Shown here in pieces: positions 52,427-60,335 of a DNA stretch of 64,000 bases. Location of the stretch: positions 62,001-126,000 of the forward strand of contig NZ_OAOP01000004.1 in the NCBI RefSeq assembly GCF_900207585.1. The letters run 5' to 3'. The first letter of the stretch is position 1, and each line of letters begins with the position of its first letter. The DNA is from Bacillus oleivorans. Lineage in GTDB: Bacteria; Bacillota; Bacilli; Bacillales; JC228. A model generated the notes under the pieces. The model was not told where the DNA came from. It was given only the letters and a program-made list of their open reading frames with translations, and made no database searches. Both the position numbers and the translations under genes were made by a program.

Positions 52427-52680
52427 AAGAATCGGTGTTAATCTCAGATGAATCCCCCCAATTTGAAAATTTCGACATTTTTTTACATCATAACATGGAT
52501 TAATAAGGCAGGAAAGTTATTCCTGTAGAATTTTGGAAAAACTTTAGGAGAAATTAACTAGCTTCTTTATGCGCATCGTTATTTTGCAAATGTAAAAAAC
52601 TCGCTTAAAGCGAGTTTTAGGCTGTCGAAAAATTTTCGATAACCTTTTATTTCACTATAATAAAAGGCTTTCAACAGGTT

Positions 52681-52903
52681 TGTTGATTTGCACTCCAGGC
52701 GCTTCGCTTTCCGCGGGCGTGCCGGGGAGCCTCCTCGGCGCTTTAGCGCCTGCGGGGTCTCCCCTGCCCCGTACTCCCACTTTCCACTGCTACTTGATAA
52801 AAATACATTTTTTTCGTGAAAATTTTTTCTGATTCAGATCAAAACTACTGATATAGTGAGGCAGTGGAAATGAGTCTTCGCGCCTTCCGCTCCAATCAAC
52901 AGG
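52681..52903. repeat. Palindromic core repeat interrupted by about 90 bases
   Basis: TGTTGATTTGCACTCCAGGC and CGCCTTCCGCTCCAATCAAC are the outer arms. CTTTCCACTGC (52786) and GCAGTGGAAA (52861) bound an AT-rich inner stretch. Confidence 0.7.
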
Positions 52904-53129
52904 TGTCTTAAATAAGGACCTTTATCTCACAATAAATAATAAAATAAGTGGTGAATTTCAATATTTAAGCCAAAAGCAAAAATGCTTTATAAATTTAAAA
53001 AGGAAAAAATTGAGCTAAGCTTCGAGACTCAAAAGAGTTGCATGGGCTTCTCTACTGCCGGTTACGGGGATTGAAGAATGTAAGTGAATTGGCCCTCCTT
53101 CCTGCAGCAGGTCAAAATATAAAAAGGAT

Positions 53130-53174
53130 TGCAACACACTTATCAAGGTTAGAAAAAGTGTGTTGCAATCCTTT
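53130..53174. repeat. GATTGCAACACAC hairpin of copy B
   Basis: GGATTGCAACACACTT and AAGTGTGTTGCAATCC pair almost perfectly around TATCAAGGTTAG. The matching but decayed hairpin in copy A is at about 22091-22151. Confidence 0.75.
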
Positions 53175-53189
53175 AGGTTGATTTGCCTC

Positions 53190-53324
53190 CCTGTTGATTG
53201 GAGCGGAGGGCACTCGACTCCTGCGGGATAGAGAGGTCACTGGAGACCCTGCAGGCGCCAAGGCGCTGAGGAGGCTCCAGGACCTCCCCGCGGAAAGCGA
53301 GTGCCCGGAGCGGAAATCAACAGG
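53190..53324. repeat. Palindromic core repeat, second unit in copy B
   Basis: This is the inverted counterpart of 21945-22079. CCTGTTGATTGGAGCGGAGG lies at the left and GGAGCGGAAATCAACAGG at the right, with GGCGCCAAGGCGC in the middle. Confidence 0.85.
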
Positions 53325-53389
53325 CCGGTTTACAGAGACCATCAATTAATAAAAAATTGCCGAGAAAAATACCTTTTCTCGACAATCTG

Positions 53390-53412
53390 ACTCGCTTAAA
53401 GCGAGTTTTTTT
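53390..53412. terminator. Terminator hairpin near acyl-CoA dehydrogenase (duplicated by copy B)
   Basis: ACTCGCTT and AAGCGAGT pair, followed by TTTTTTT on the plus strand. An identical hairpin lies at 52596-52618. On the minus strand only the 52596 copy is followed by a T-run. Confidence 0.75.
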
Positions 53413-53445
53413 GGAAATGGATATTTGTTTGTTTATAGAATCGAC

Positions 53446-54600
53446 TTACTTATCGAAGGCCTGATCCCCCAGCACTTTATAAGTAATATCATCACTAGGC
53501 GGATTATGAAGCCCCGCCCTAACGTCCCGGTAGTACTTTTCCAGCGGAGCACTCTTAGATAAACTATGTCCCCCAACCACTCTCATCGCCAAATCAACAA
53601 CCTCTATTGCTGCATTGGTGACAGCTGTTTTGACTGCCATCAGGGCAGGACCCAACTCAAGCCGTGCGGTTCCATTTGTATCCCATAATGATGCCACATG
53701 ATACATAAAATGGCGTGCATTCATTAACTGGAGATCCATTTGGGCAACCTTTCTTCTCACTTCAGGCACCTCACTGATGGGGTGCGGCATGCTATTGGGC
53801 TGATAATCCTTCGCAAACTGAACAGCATAATCACGTGCTGCCTGAGCAATCCCTAAATATACAGCAGGGATATGTAACAGCCATGCTTGCGGTATACTTT
53901 TCGCCGTTCCTTTCAAACTAACCATTGCATCGTGACTCACTAATACATGATCTAAAATTAAATCGTCACTTCTCGTACTCCTCATTCCGAGCGAATCCCA
54001 TGTTTCTTCAATTTTGAGGCCTTCAGACTCCTTGGCAATAAGAAATTCGCCAATCGTATTTTTTTCTTCAATCCAGGCGGTGACAATAAAATAATCTAAC
54101 GCAGGTGCTAAAGAAGTGAACGTTTTTCTACCTGAAATGACCCAACCTTCGTTTGTCTGTTTTGCTTCAGTCTCTGGCTTTCCGCCTCTCGCTGGGCTTC
54201 CAGTCTTTGGTTCGGTGGCCGCGCTATTAAGAAGAATCCCCTTTTGCACGGCCACTCGTGAAATCCATTCAAATTTGTCTGGTTCCCATTTTTGTGTTTC
54301 TTTTAACTGCAGAAAGAGTCCATTTTGCCACCCCAGACAAAGCGCCGTTGCTCCATCCCCTTTGGCAATTTCCTCTTGAACTAATAAAAAAGGATATAAA
54401 GAAAAATTAACGCCGCCATACTCTTCCATCACAGTCAGCTTTGTAAAACCTTCTTCTTTTAATCTTGTAAAATGATCAAAAGGAAAAGTTGCGCTGCGAT
54501 CGTGTTCGATAGCAGTTTCCTTAAATTCTTCCGCCAACCTTTTTGCTTTTTCAACCCAAAACTGTTCAGTCTCATTTCGTATAAATAATGGTTGCACCAT
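53446..54600 (-). CDS. Acyl-CoA dehydrogenase family protein
   Basis: FAD-dependent dehydrogenase of 384 residues. It shows FTKLTVMEEYGGVNFSLYPF, AATEPKTGSPARGG (flavin-contact region), RKTFTSLAPALDYFIVTAWI, WDSLGMRSTRSDDLILDHVL and the C-terminal AMRVVGGHSLSKSAPLEKYY and VRAGLHNPPSDD. The catalytic Glu of classical members is not obvious by eye, and some relatives act on other substrates (monooxygenase-like). I chose ATG 54600, where homology begins; the frame is open to 54672. It stands alone next to copy B of the repeat element. Confidence 0.85.
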   Translation of the reverse strand: MVQPLFIRNETEQFWVEKAKRLAEEFKETAIEHDRSATFPFDHFTRLKEEGFTKLTVMEEYGGVNFSLYPFLLVQEEIAKGDGATALCLGWQNGLFLQLKETQKWEPDKFEWISRVAVQKGILLNSAATEPKTGSPARGGKPETEAKQTNEGWVISGRKTFTSLAPALDYFIVTAWIEEKNTIGEFLIAKESEGLKIEETWDSLGMRSTRSDDLILDHVLVSHDAMVSLKGTAKSIPQAWLLHIPAVYLGIAQAARDYAVQFAKDYQPNSMPHPISEVPEVRRKVAQMDLQLMNARHFMYHVASLWDTNGTARLELGPALMAVKTAVTNAAIEVVDLAMRVVGGHSLSKSAPLEKYYRDVRAGLHNPPSDDITYKVLGDQAFDK

Positions 54601-54802
54601 ATAAACACATCCGTCTCGTAAGTCTCTTCCCTCTATTGTATATAAAAAACACAATAAAGGTAAGTAAACCAATCTATCTATAAGGTTAAAACTTCTTCAC
54701 CATCGTCATTATAACTTTCATTTTATTCCAGTAGGTTATCTGATAAAATAAGGAAGATTCACTATATACATAAATATATGATAACTGTAAAGGAGAGATT
54801 GT

Positions 54803-56029
54803 ATGTCAACGTTCCAACAGCAATTAGAAAAATATGCTGAACTGGCTGTTAAAGTTGGAGTTAACGTCCAAAAAGGTCAAACGTTAGTGGTAACCGCTAC
54901 TTTTGACGCGCTTGAATTTGTCCGGGAAGTTGCCAAAAAAGCGTATGAAGCTGGAGCCAAACATGTTCAGGTCGACTGGTCAGACGATGAACTATCCCGG
55001 ATTAAATATGAAATGGCACCTGAAGAGGCATTTACGGAATATCCCAAATGGAGAGCTAAGGAAAGAGAAGAATTGGCTGAAAACGGGGCTGCCTTTATGG
55101 CGATCGTTTCTTCAAGCCCTGATTTATTAAAAGGTGTAGACCCAGAAAGAATTGCTAATTTCCAAAAGGCTGCTGGTCAGGCATTAAGAAAATATCGTCA
55201 ATACACGCAATCAGACAAAGTCGCCTGGACGGTTATTGCCGTTCCATCCAAAGCATGGGCTGACAAAGTCTTCCCTAATGACAGCAACAGCGTAGAAAAG
55301 CTTTGGGATGCCATCTTTAAAGCGGTCCGTGTTGATCAGGAAGACCCTGTTGCTGCCTGGAAAAAACATGACGAAACACTTTATCAAAAAGTTGATCATT
55401 TAAATAGCAAGCGCTTTAAAAAGCTTCATTATAAAGCAAAAGGAACTGATTTAGTAATTGAACTCCATGAAAAACACCTATGGGTTGGTGCTGGAAGCGA
55501 AGATCCAAACGGCGTATCCTTCATGGCTAATATGCCAACCGAAGAGGTCTTTACTGTGCCTTTAAGAGATGGTGTGAATGGAACCGTTTCGAGCACAAAA
55601 CCTTTAAGCTATGGCGGTAATCTCATCGATAACTTTACCTTAACATTTGAAAACGGAAGAATCGTAGATGTAAAAGCAGAGCAAGGGGAAGATATTTTGA
55701 AAAAGCTTGTGGAAACGGATGAAGGCTCTCACTACTTAGGTGAAGTAGCACTTGTTCCACACAATTCTCCTATTTCACAATCTGGTTTACTTTTCTATAA
55801 TACATTGTTTGACGAAAACGCATCGAATCACTTGGCAATCGGTAACGGGTATGCTTTCTGTGTCGAAGGCGGCAAAAAAATGAGTGATGAAGAGCTCGAG
55901 AAGCATGGCGTCAATTCAAGCATGACTCACGTCGACTTCATGATTGGTTCAGCGGAAATGGATATTGACGGAATCAAAGAAGACGGATCGGTTGAACCGA
56001 TCTTCCGCAATGGGAATTGGGCATTTTAA
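54803..56029 (+). CDS. M29-family metal-dependent aminopeptidase (AmpS/PepS)
   Basis: A 408-residue cytosolic aminopeptidase. M29 family features are LEKYAELAVKVGVNVQKGQT at the start, DLVIELHEKHLWVGAGSEDP, NMPTEEVFTVPLRDGVNGTV (metal Glu), KAEQGEDILKKLVETDEGSH (metal Glu), GEVALVPHNSPIS, and MTHVDFMIGSAEMDIDGI (His and Asp ligands). AAAGGAGAG precedes ATG 54803. Two terminators follow in the intergenic region. Confidence 0.93.
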   Translation: MSTFQQQLEKYAELAVKVGVNVQKGQTLVVTATFDALEFVREVAKKAYEAGAKHVQVDWSDDELSRIKYEMAPEEAFTEYPKWRAKEREELAENGAAFMAIVSSSPDLLKGVDPERIANFQKAAGQALRKYRQYTQSDKVAWTVIAVPSKAWADKVFPNDSNSVEKLWDAIFKAVRVDQEDPVAAWKKHDETLYQKVDHLNSKRFKKLHYKAKGTDLVIELHEKHLWVGAGSEDPNGVSFMANMPTEEVFTVPLRDGVNGTVSSTKPLSYGGNLIDNFTLTFENGRIVDVKAEQGEDILKKLVETDEGSHYLGEVALVPHNSPISQSGLLFYNTLFDENASNHLAIGNGYAFCVEGGKKMSDEELEKHGVNSSMTHVDFMIGSAEMDIDGIKEDGSVEPIFRNGNWAF

Positions 56030-56158
56030 AACAGTTTTTATAGGCAAACACCTATAAAGGTAAGTAGTTCCAATAATGTTTGAGAAAATTCAAAGTCACA
56101 AGTTAAATAACATACGAATTAGCAATACAAATAACAATGTAATTAGCACACAAAAAGC

Positions 56159-56191
56159 TTGAGGGAATTTTTCAAACCTCAAGTTTTTTGA
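56159..56191 (+). terminator. Terminator after the aminopeptidase gene
   Basis: CTTGAGG and CCTCAAG pair around GAATTTTTCAAA and are followed by TTTTTTG. Confidence 0.8.
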
Positions 56192-56280
56192 CTTTAATGT
56201 GGTATGTACCTTCTTTAAGTAAAGTTACCCGATAGTTTAAGTGAACTTTTTCACAATCTATCTTGATGTAAACTTAAAAT

Positions 56281-56320
56281 GGAAAAGCATCCAAACTGGT
56301 TCATTTGGATGCTTTTTGTC
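56281..56320. terminator. Second terminator, probably for the AhpD-like gene or bidirectional
   Basis: AAAAGCATCCAAA and TTTGGATGCTTTT form a strong stem followed by T on the plus strand and T-rich sequence on the minus strand. Confidence 0.8.
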
Positions 56321-56362
56321 TACAAATTAAAGACGAACACTATAAGATTTCGTTGAGAGTAA

Positions 56363-56812
56363 TTATTTTTCAGTTGCTGTATTTCCCATTGATATAGAAA
56401 TTCTATTCCAACTGTTAATTTGATTAATTATTAGAACAAGGTCAACATACTGTTTCTCGTCATAGTGTTCACGCACTCTTTGATAAAGCACGTCAGGAAC
56501 ACGTTTTGTCGGAATTAATGTCACATGCTCTGTCAACTCTAAAGCTACTTTTTCTGCTTCTGTATAGAATTCACACTCTTGCCAAGCACTAACACAGTAT
56601 ATTCTTTGTTCTGTTTCACCCATTTTTCGAGCATCTGCTGTATGCATATTCAAACAATATGCACAGCCGTTAATTTGAGAAGCCCGAATTTTTATAAGTT
56701 CACGAAGTTTACGGTCTATACCTGTTGTTTTCGTATACTTCTCCATTTCCATCATTATTTTAAGTGCTTCTGGTGCTACATTGTAATAATCAACTCGTTG
56801 TTCCAATTTCAT
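56363..56812 (-). CDS. Carboxymuconolactone decarboxylase/AhpD-like protein
   Basis: A 149-residue protein of the AhpD/CMD fold. The peroxidase-type active site is IRASQINGCAYCLNMHTADA, with CxxC and a downstream His. That suggests thiol redox activity, not decarboxylation. It is divergent from an Rrf2-family regulator (57020), a common pairing in which the regulator controls the AhpD-like gene. AAGGAGGAAATG precedes ATG 56812. Confidence 0.9.
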   Translation of the reverse strand: MKLEQRVDYYNVAPEALKIMMEMEKYTKTTGIDRKLRELIKIRASQINGCAYCLNMHTADARKMGETEQRIYCVSAWQECEFYTEAEKVALELTEHVTLIPTKRVPDVLYQRVREHYDEKQYVDLVLIINQINSWNRISISMGNTATEK

Positions 56813-57019
56813 TTCCTCCTTTTCTCCTATAAAATGAATTTCAGATGCTAATTAAAGACTAAATTAATCGTCGATTAACATTGTCTATAATATATGATAT
56901 AATTATTTTTGTCAAAGGAATATGATTTATCCAAAAGAGTTTCTTTTAATTGACTAACACTCTAAATATTCCTAAGATAAAATTTGATAACCCTTAAAAT
57001 CAAAAGCAGGTGAGTTTAT

Positions 57020-57511
57020 ATGCAGTATAGTGTCGGAGTTGAATATGCTTTACATTGTCTGGTTTATTTAATTGATGTTCCTTCCAAGGAAAGTATTGGG
57101 ATAAAAGATTTGGCAGAATTCCAAGGACTTTCTGAGACATTTCTTTCAAAAGTTTTCGGTAAATTATCTAAGGCTGGCATTGTAATTTCTGTCCCTGGTG
57201 TAAAGGGAGGATATAGGTTATCTAAGTCCCCAGAAGATATTTCCTTTTGGGATGTAATTGAAGCAGTTGAAGGTCCTAAGCCTATTTTTCAATGTAAAAA
57301 TATTAAAGATAATGGTTATTTGTATAGAGAAAACTGCTGTTCAGCCCCTTCCTCTTGCACCATTAATTTAGTTATGCTCTCTGCGGAAGAAAAAATGCGT
57401 GATTTTTTGCGTAGTAAAACTCTTTCATGGTTAAATGAAGAGCTTGAGCGTACTTTACCTAAACAAATACGTGAAGATACTCGGAAATATTTTTCGAAGA
57501 GCAACATATAA
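57020..57511 (+). CDS. Rrf2-family transcriptional regulator
   Basis: A 163-residue regulator. The winged helix MQYSVGVEYALHCLVYLIDV, LSETFLSKVFGKLSKAGIV and VKGGYRLSKSPEDISFWDVI is classic Rrf2. Cys residues in FQCKNI, NCCSAPSSCT could bind an Fe-S cluster or sense thiol stress. It probably regulates the divergent AhpD-like gene; the 207-base AT-rich intergenic region would hold both promoters. AGCAGGTGAG precedes ATG 57020. Confidence 0.92.
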   Translation: MQYSVGVEYALHCLVYLIDVPSKESIGIKDLAEFQGLSETFLSKVFGKLSKAGIVISVPGVKGGYRLSKSPEDISFWDVIEAVEGPKPIFQCKNIKDNGYLYRENCCSAPSSCTINLVMLSAEEKMRDFLRSKTLSWLNEELERTLPKQIREDTRKYFSKSNI

Positions 57512-57562
57512 AAAAACCTCTCATAAAATTCTTTAATTAAAGGAATTTATAGAGGTTTTTTC
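57508..57562 (+). terminator. Terminator of the Rrf2 gene
   Basis: AAAAAACCTCTCATAAA and TTTATAGAGGTTTTTT form a long stem with a T-run. Confidence 0.85.
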
Positions 57563-58378
57563 TTTGTTCAAGGAAAATGTATCTTTAAATTGTCTATTAG
57601 TAACTACAACCCATCCTCAACTATCCTGCCCGTTACTTTTAAGTCCAAATTTTCACAACCACCTTATATTTGCTTTAACATAAAATGACAACAATCTTTG
57701 ATTTTACTCAACACAGACCAAAACCGACATAGTAAATGACAAGCAAATTAGCACCCTAATTTACACGATGACAATATCTATTGTCAATATGCTATTTGGG
57801 TTGCTATTCACTAAGCTATTTTTAGAATATTTTCTATTAAAATATTGATATACCAATGAAAAAAAGCATACCAATTACAGTGATAATTGATATGCCAATT
57901 CATATGTTATTTACTATGCTTCTCCACAAAAACGGAACTACTTACTGTAAAGGGGTTCGTCTTTTTTTTTAATGATTCGCCGGGCAGGTACTGGTCCCGT
58001 TATCTGTACTTGGTTTGTCGCGGCTGCCAAGCTTCTTACGGACATCAGTTCCGTTATCTGTGACAAAACAGGTGATTTTCAAATTTATCGGCCACTGGTT
58101 CCGCTATTTAACGAAATGCCGGCTTTTTTGGTGCGATTTTCCGCAAATAACGGATCGTATGTCCTTTTCGCTCGTTAAAACTATGGTTTTTATAGAAATA
58201 ACGGATCATATGTCCTCTATTACCAGCTGATCGTAAGTAACAGGTTCAGCGGAACTCTAGTTCTGCTACCTCACCTAAATTCCCCCTTCAAAGCAGAATA
58301 TTTAATCACTTACATGGGCAAAGTAGATGATGGTAGAAATCACCAAAAACCATAATTTTAACTAGAGGAGGGCAAAGG
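57563..58378. other. Gene-free stretch before catalase
   Basis: About 815 bases without a credible gene. From 57984 to 58216 lies copy 3 of the four-unit repeat. The part before it is AT-rich and shows nothing I recognise. The catalase promoter presumably lies in 58220-58370; I see no clear PerR box. Confidence 0.5.
57984..58216. repeat. Dispersed four-unit repeat, copy 3
   Basis: GGTACTGGTCCCGTTATCTG (57987), GGACATCAGTTCCGTTATCTG (58040, 21 bases counting the final G) and CACTGGTTCCGCTATTT (58093) run forward. AAATAACGGATCGTATGTCC (58145) and AAATAACGGATCATATGTCC (58197) run inverted. It resembles copies at 46699 and 50327 but has one extra forward unit and more divergence. Confidence 0.78.
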
Positions 58379-59974
58379 ATGACAAATGACCAAAATCAGC
58401 CAAACAATATTGAAAATGATGACACTTTGACAAATAGACAGGGGCATCCAATTACAAATAACCAAAACATCCGAACCGTTGGAAACCGTGGTCCTGCTAC
58501 TTTGGAGAACTATGATTTCATTGAAAAAATCAGCCATTTTGACAGAGAGAAAGTGCCTGAGCGTATCGTTCATGCACGTGGCGCGGGTGCACATGGATAT
58601 TTTGAAGCCTACGGAATGTGCGGAGATGAGCCTATTTCTAAATATACCCGTGCGAAATTATTTCAGGAAAAAGGGAAAAGAACGCCTGTGTTTGTTCGAT
58701 TTTCTACGGTTGTTCATGGCTTGCATTCTCCCGAAACCCTTCGAGATCCGCGCGGATTCGCAGTAAAATTTTACACAGAAGACGGAAACTGGGACTTAGT
58801 CGGAAACAATTTAAAAATTTTCTTCATCCGTGACGCGATGAAATTCCCTGACATGATTCATGCTTTCAGACCAGACCCGGTCACGAACTATCAGGACCCT
58901 GAAAGGTTCTTTGACTTCTGTGCGAACTCACCTGAATCCTTCCATATGGTTACGTTTGTTTATTCACCATGGGGAATTCCCGCGAATTATCGGATGATGC
59001 AAGGTTCCGGCGTGAATACATACAAATGGATCAACAAGGAAGGAAAGGCTGTTCTTGTAAAATATCATTGGGAGCCGAAGCAGGGCATTAAAAACTTAAC
59101 CCAAAAAGAGGCAGAAGAAATTCAGGGTAAAAACTTCAATCACGCAACGCAAGACTTGTATGAAGCGATTGAACGCGGTGATTATCCTGAATGGGAATTG
59201 TTCGTTCAGATTATGGAGGATGGGCCACACCCTGAGCTAGATTTCGATCCGCTTGATGACACAAAGCTTTGGCCAAATGACCAATTCCCTTGGCGTGCAG
59301 TCGGAAGAATGGTATTAAACAAAAATCCGGAGAATTTCTTTAATGAGGTAGAATTATCTGCATTTGGTACTGGTGTTCTTGTCGATGGTCTTGATTTTTC
59401 TGATGATAAAATGCTCCAGGGGCGGACATTCTCATACTCAGATACACAGCGTTACCGGGTAGGTGCCAACTATCTGCAGCTGCCGATTAACGCAGCGAAA
59501 AAAAGGGTGGCGACTAATCAAGAAGGCGGACAGATGAGATATTATAATGACAAAGCACCTGGACAAAACCCTCACATCAATTACGAGCCTTCGATATTAG
59601 GCGGCTTGCAAGAAGCTGAACAAACCGGTGTGGAACATACGCCACATGTAGAAGGAAATCTGGTTCGTCAGTCAATTGACCGTAACGATAATACAAAACA
59701 AGCCGGACAAACTTACCGTGAATTTGAACAGTGGGAAAAGGACGAATTAATTAACAACCTGGTTAATGACCTTTCCAAATGTGACAAGCGAATCCAGGAT
59801 AAAATGATTGCCCTTGCAGAAGATGCAGACGAAGAATATGGCCGCCGTTTACGTGAAGGTCTAGCAATGGCTGCAAAAGATGGCAGCTCAGGCAAACACG
59901 CACTTGGAAATAAAGGCGGAGAAAATGCACCGCAGCAAGCCGTTGAAAAAGGGCATGAAGCAGATCCATACTAA
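58379..59974 (+). CDS. katA: Heme catalase (clade with C-terminal extension)
   Basis: Breaks down hydrogen peroxide. The 531-residue protein has the active-site His65 in [15 protein letters not shown], Asn in [17 protein letters not shown], and the heme-binding Tyr in [20 protein letters not shown]. After the core (about 490 residues) a glycine-, lysine-rich tail (about 505-531) is unusual in length. GAGGAGGGCAAAGG precedes ATG 58379. It stands alone and ends at a terminator duplicated by element copy C. Confidence 0.95.
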   Translation: MTNDQNQPNNIENDDTLTNRQGHPITNNQNIRTVGNRGPATLENYDFIEKISHFDREKVPERIVHARGAGAHGYFEAYGMCGDEPISKYTRAKLFQEKGKRTPVFVRFSTVVHGLHSPETLRDPRGFAVKFYTEDGNWDLVGNNLKIFFIRDAMKFPDMIHAFRPDPVTNYQDPERFFDFCANSPESFHMVTFVYSPWGIPANYRMMQGSGVNTYKWINKEGKAVLVKYHWEPKQGIKNLTQKEAEEIQGKNFNHATQDLYEAIERGDYPEWELFVQIMEDGPHPELDFDPLDDTKLWPNDQFPWRAVGRMVLNKNPENFFNEVELSAFGTGVLVDGLDFSDDKMLQGRTFSYSDTQRYRVGANYLQLPINAAKKRVATNQEGGQMRYYNDKAPGQNPHINYEPSILGGLQEAEQTGVEHTPHVEGNLVRQSIDRNDNTKQAGQTYREFEQWEKDELINNLVNDLSKCDKRIQDKMIALAEDADEEYGRRLREGLAMAAKDGSSGKHALGNKGGENAPQQAVEKGHEADPY

Positions 59975-59983
59975 TGGAAGAAT

Positions 59984-60014
59984 AAGAAGAGTGCTCATCT
60001 CGAACACTCTTCTT
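59984..60014 (+). terminator. Terminator of the catalase gene (left duplicate)
   Basis: AAGAAGAGTG and CACTCTTCTT form a 10-bp stem. It is followed by the element's own hairpin and T-run, which could act as a second terminator. Confidence 0.8.
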
Positions 60015-60101
60015 CAGATTGTCGAGAAAGGTTTCTCGGCAATTTTTTATTTTGTCTATGTCTAATTTACGATTTATTATTTCATAGCCTATGCGAACTG
60101 G

Positions 60102-60191
60102 CCTGTTGATTTCCGCTCCGGGCACTCGCTTTCCGCGGGGAGGCTCCCCGGCACGCCCGCGGAAAGCGAAGCGCCTGGAGCGCAAATCAAC
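60102..60191. repeat. Palindromic core repeat in copy C
   Basis: CCTGTTGATTTCCGCTCCGG at the left pairs with CTGGAGCGCAAATCAACG at the right. The GCTTTCCGCGGGGAGGC and GCCCGCGGAAAGC arms form a near-perfect stem. It is shorter than the 135-bp version, with part of the centre missing. Confidence 0.85.
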
Positions 60192-60299
60192 GCCCTGTTC
60201 GACAGCCTATACATGAATGGTATTATAATAAATTAACGCGGTGAATTATTAAAGCAAACGAACAAAATAAAAGGCTATCGAAAGTTTTTCTACAGCCTG

Positions 60300-60335
60300 A
60301 AGAAGAGTGTTCATCTCGAACACTCTTCTTTTTAG
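60300..60335 (-). terminator. Terminator of ptsG (right duplicate)
   Basis: On the minus strand AAGAAGAGTG and CACTCTTCTT pair, next to the ptsG stop. It is the same hairpin as 59984-60014, with one base different in the loop. Confidence 0.8.

Larger units (their letters stand above)
52596..53412. mobile_element. Composite hairpin-ended element, copy B (inverted, enlarged)
   Basis: Element at about 52619-53389, inverted relative to copies A and C. Ends are AGGCTGTCGAAAAATTTTCG (52620) and, read inverted, CAGATTGTCGAGAAAAGG (to 53388). It holds two palindromic cores (52681-52903, split by AT-rich sequence, and 53190-53324) and the GATTGCAACACAC hairpin (53130-53174). The flanks are a direct repeat of the terminator ACTCGCTTAAAGCGAGTTTT (52599-52618 and 53390-53409). 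It fills the gap between the ABC permease and acyl-CoA dehydrogenase genes. No transposase gene is seen. Confidence 0.78.
56030..56362. other. Gene-free stretch with two terminators
   Basis: 333 bases between the convergent aminopeptidase and AhpD-like genes. It holds two hairpins (56159-56191 and 56281-56320). The rest shows nothing I recognise. Confidence 0.55.
59984..60335. mobile_element. Composite hairpin-ended element, copy C
   Basis: Element at about 60015-60299. The left end is CAGATTGTCGAGAAAGG with a folding arm TTTCTCGGCAATTTTTTATT. The right end is GGCTATCGAAAGTTTTTC then TACAGCCTG. It holds one palindromic core (60102-60191). The flanks are a direct repeat of a 31-base terminator stem-loop, AAGAAGAGTG..CACTCTTCTT (59984-60014 and 60300-60330, one mismatch). 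It separates catalase from ptsG. No coding capacity is seen. Confidence 0.8.

Noticed and set aside
58220-58378. PerR box upstream of katA
   Set aside because: No site close to TTATAATNATTATAA is visible.
59763-60185. 140-codon ORF across the catalase end and repeat
   Set aside because: Antisense to the catalase C-terminus and to the palindromic repeat; no start signal.
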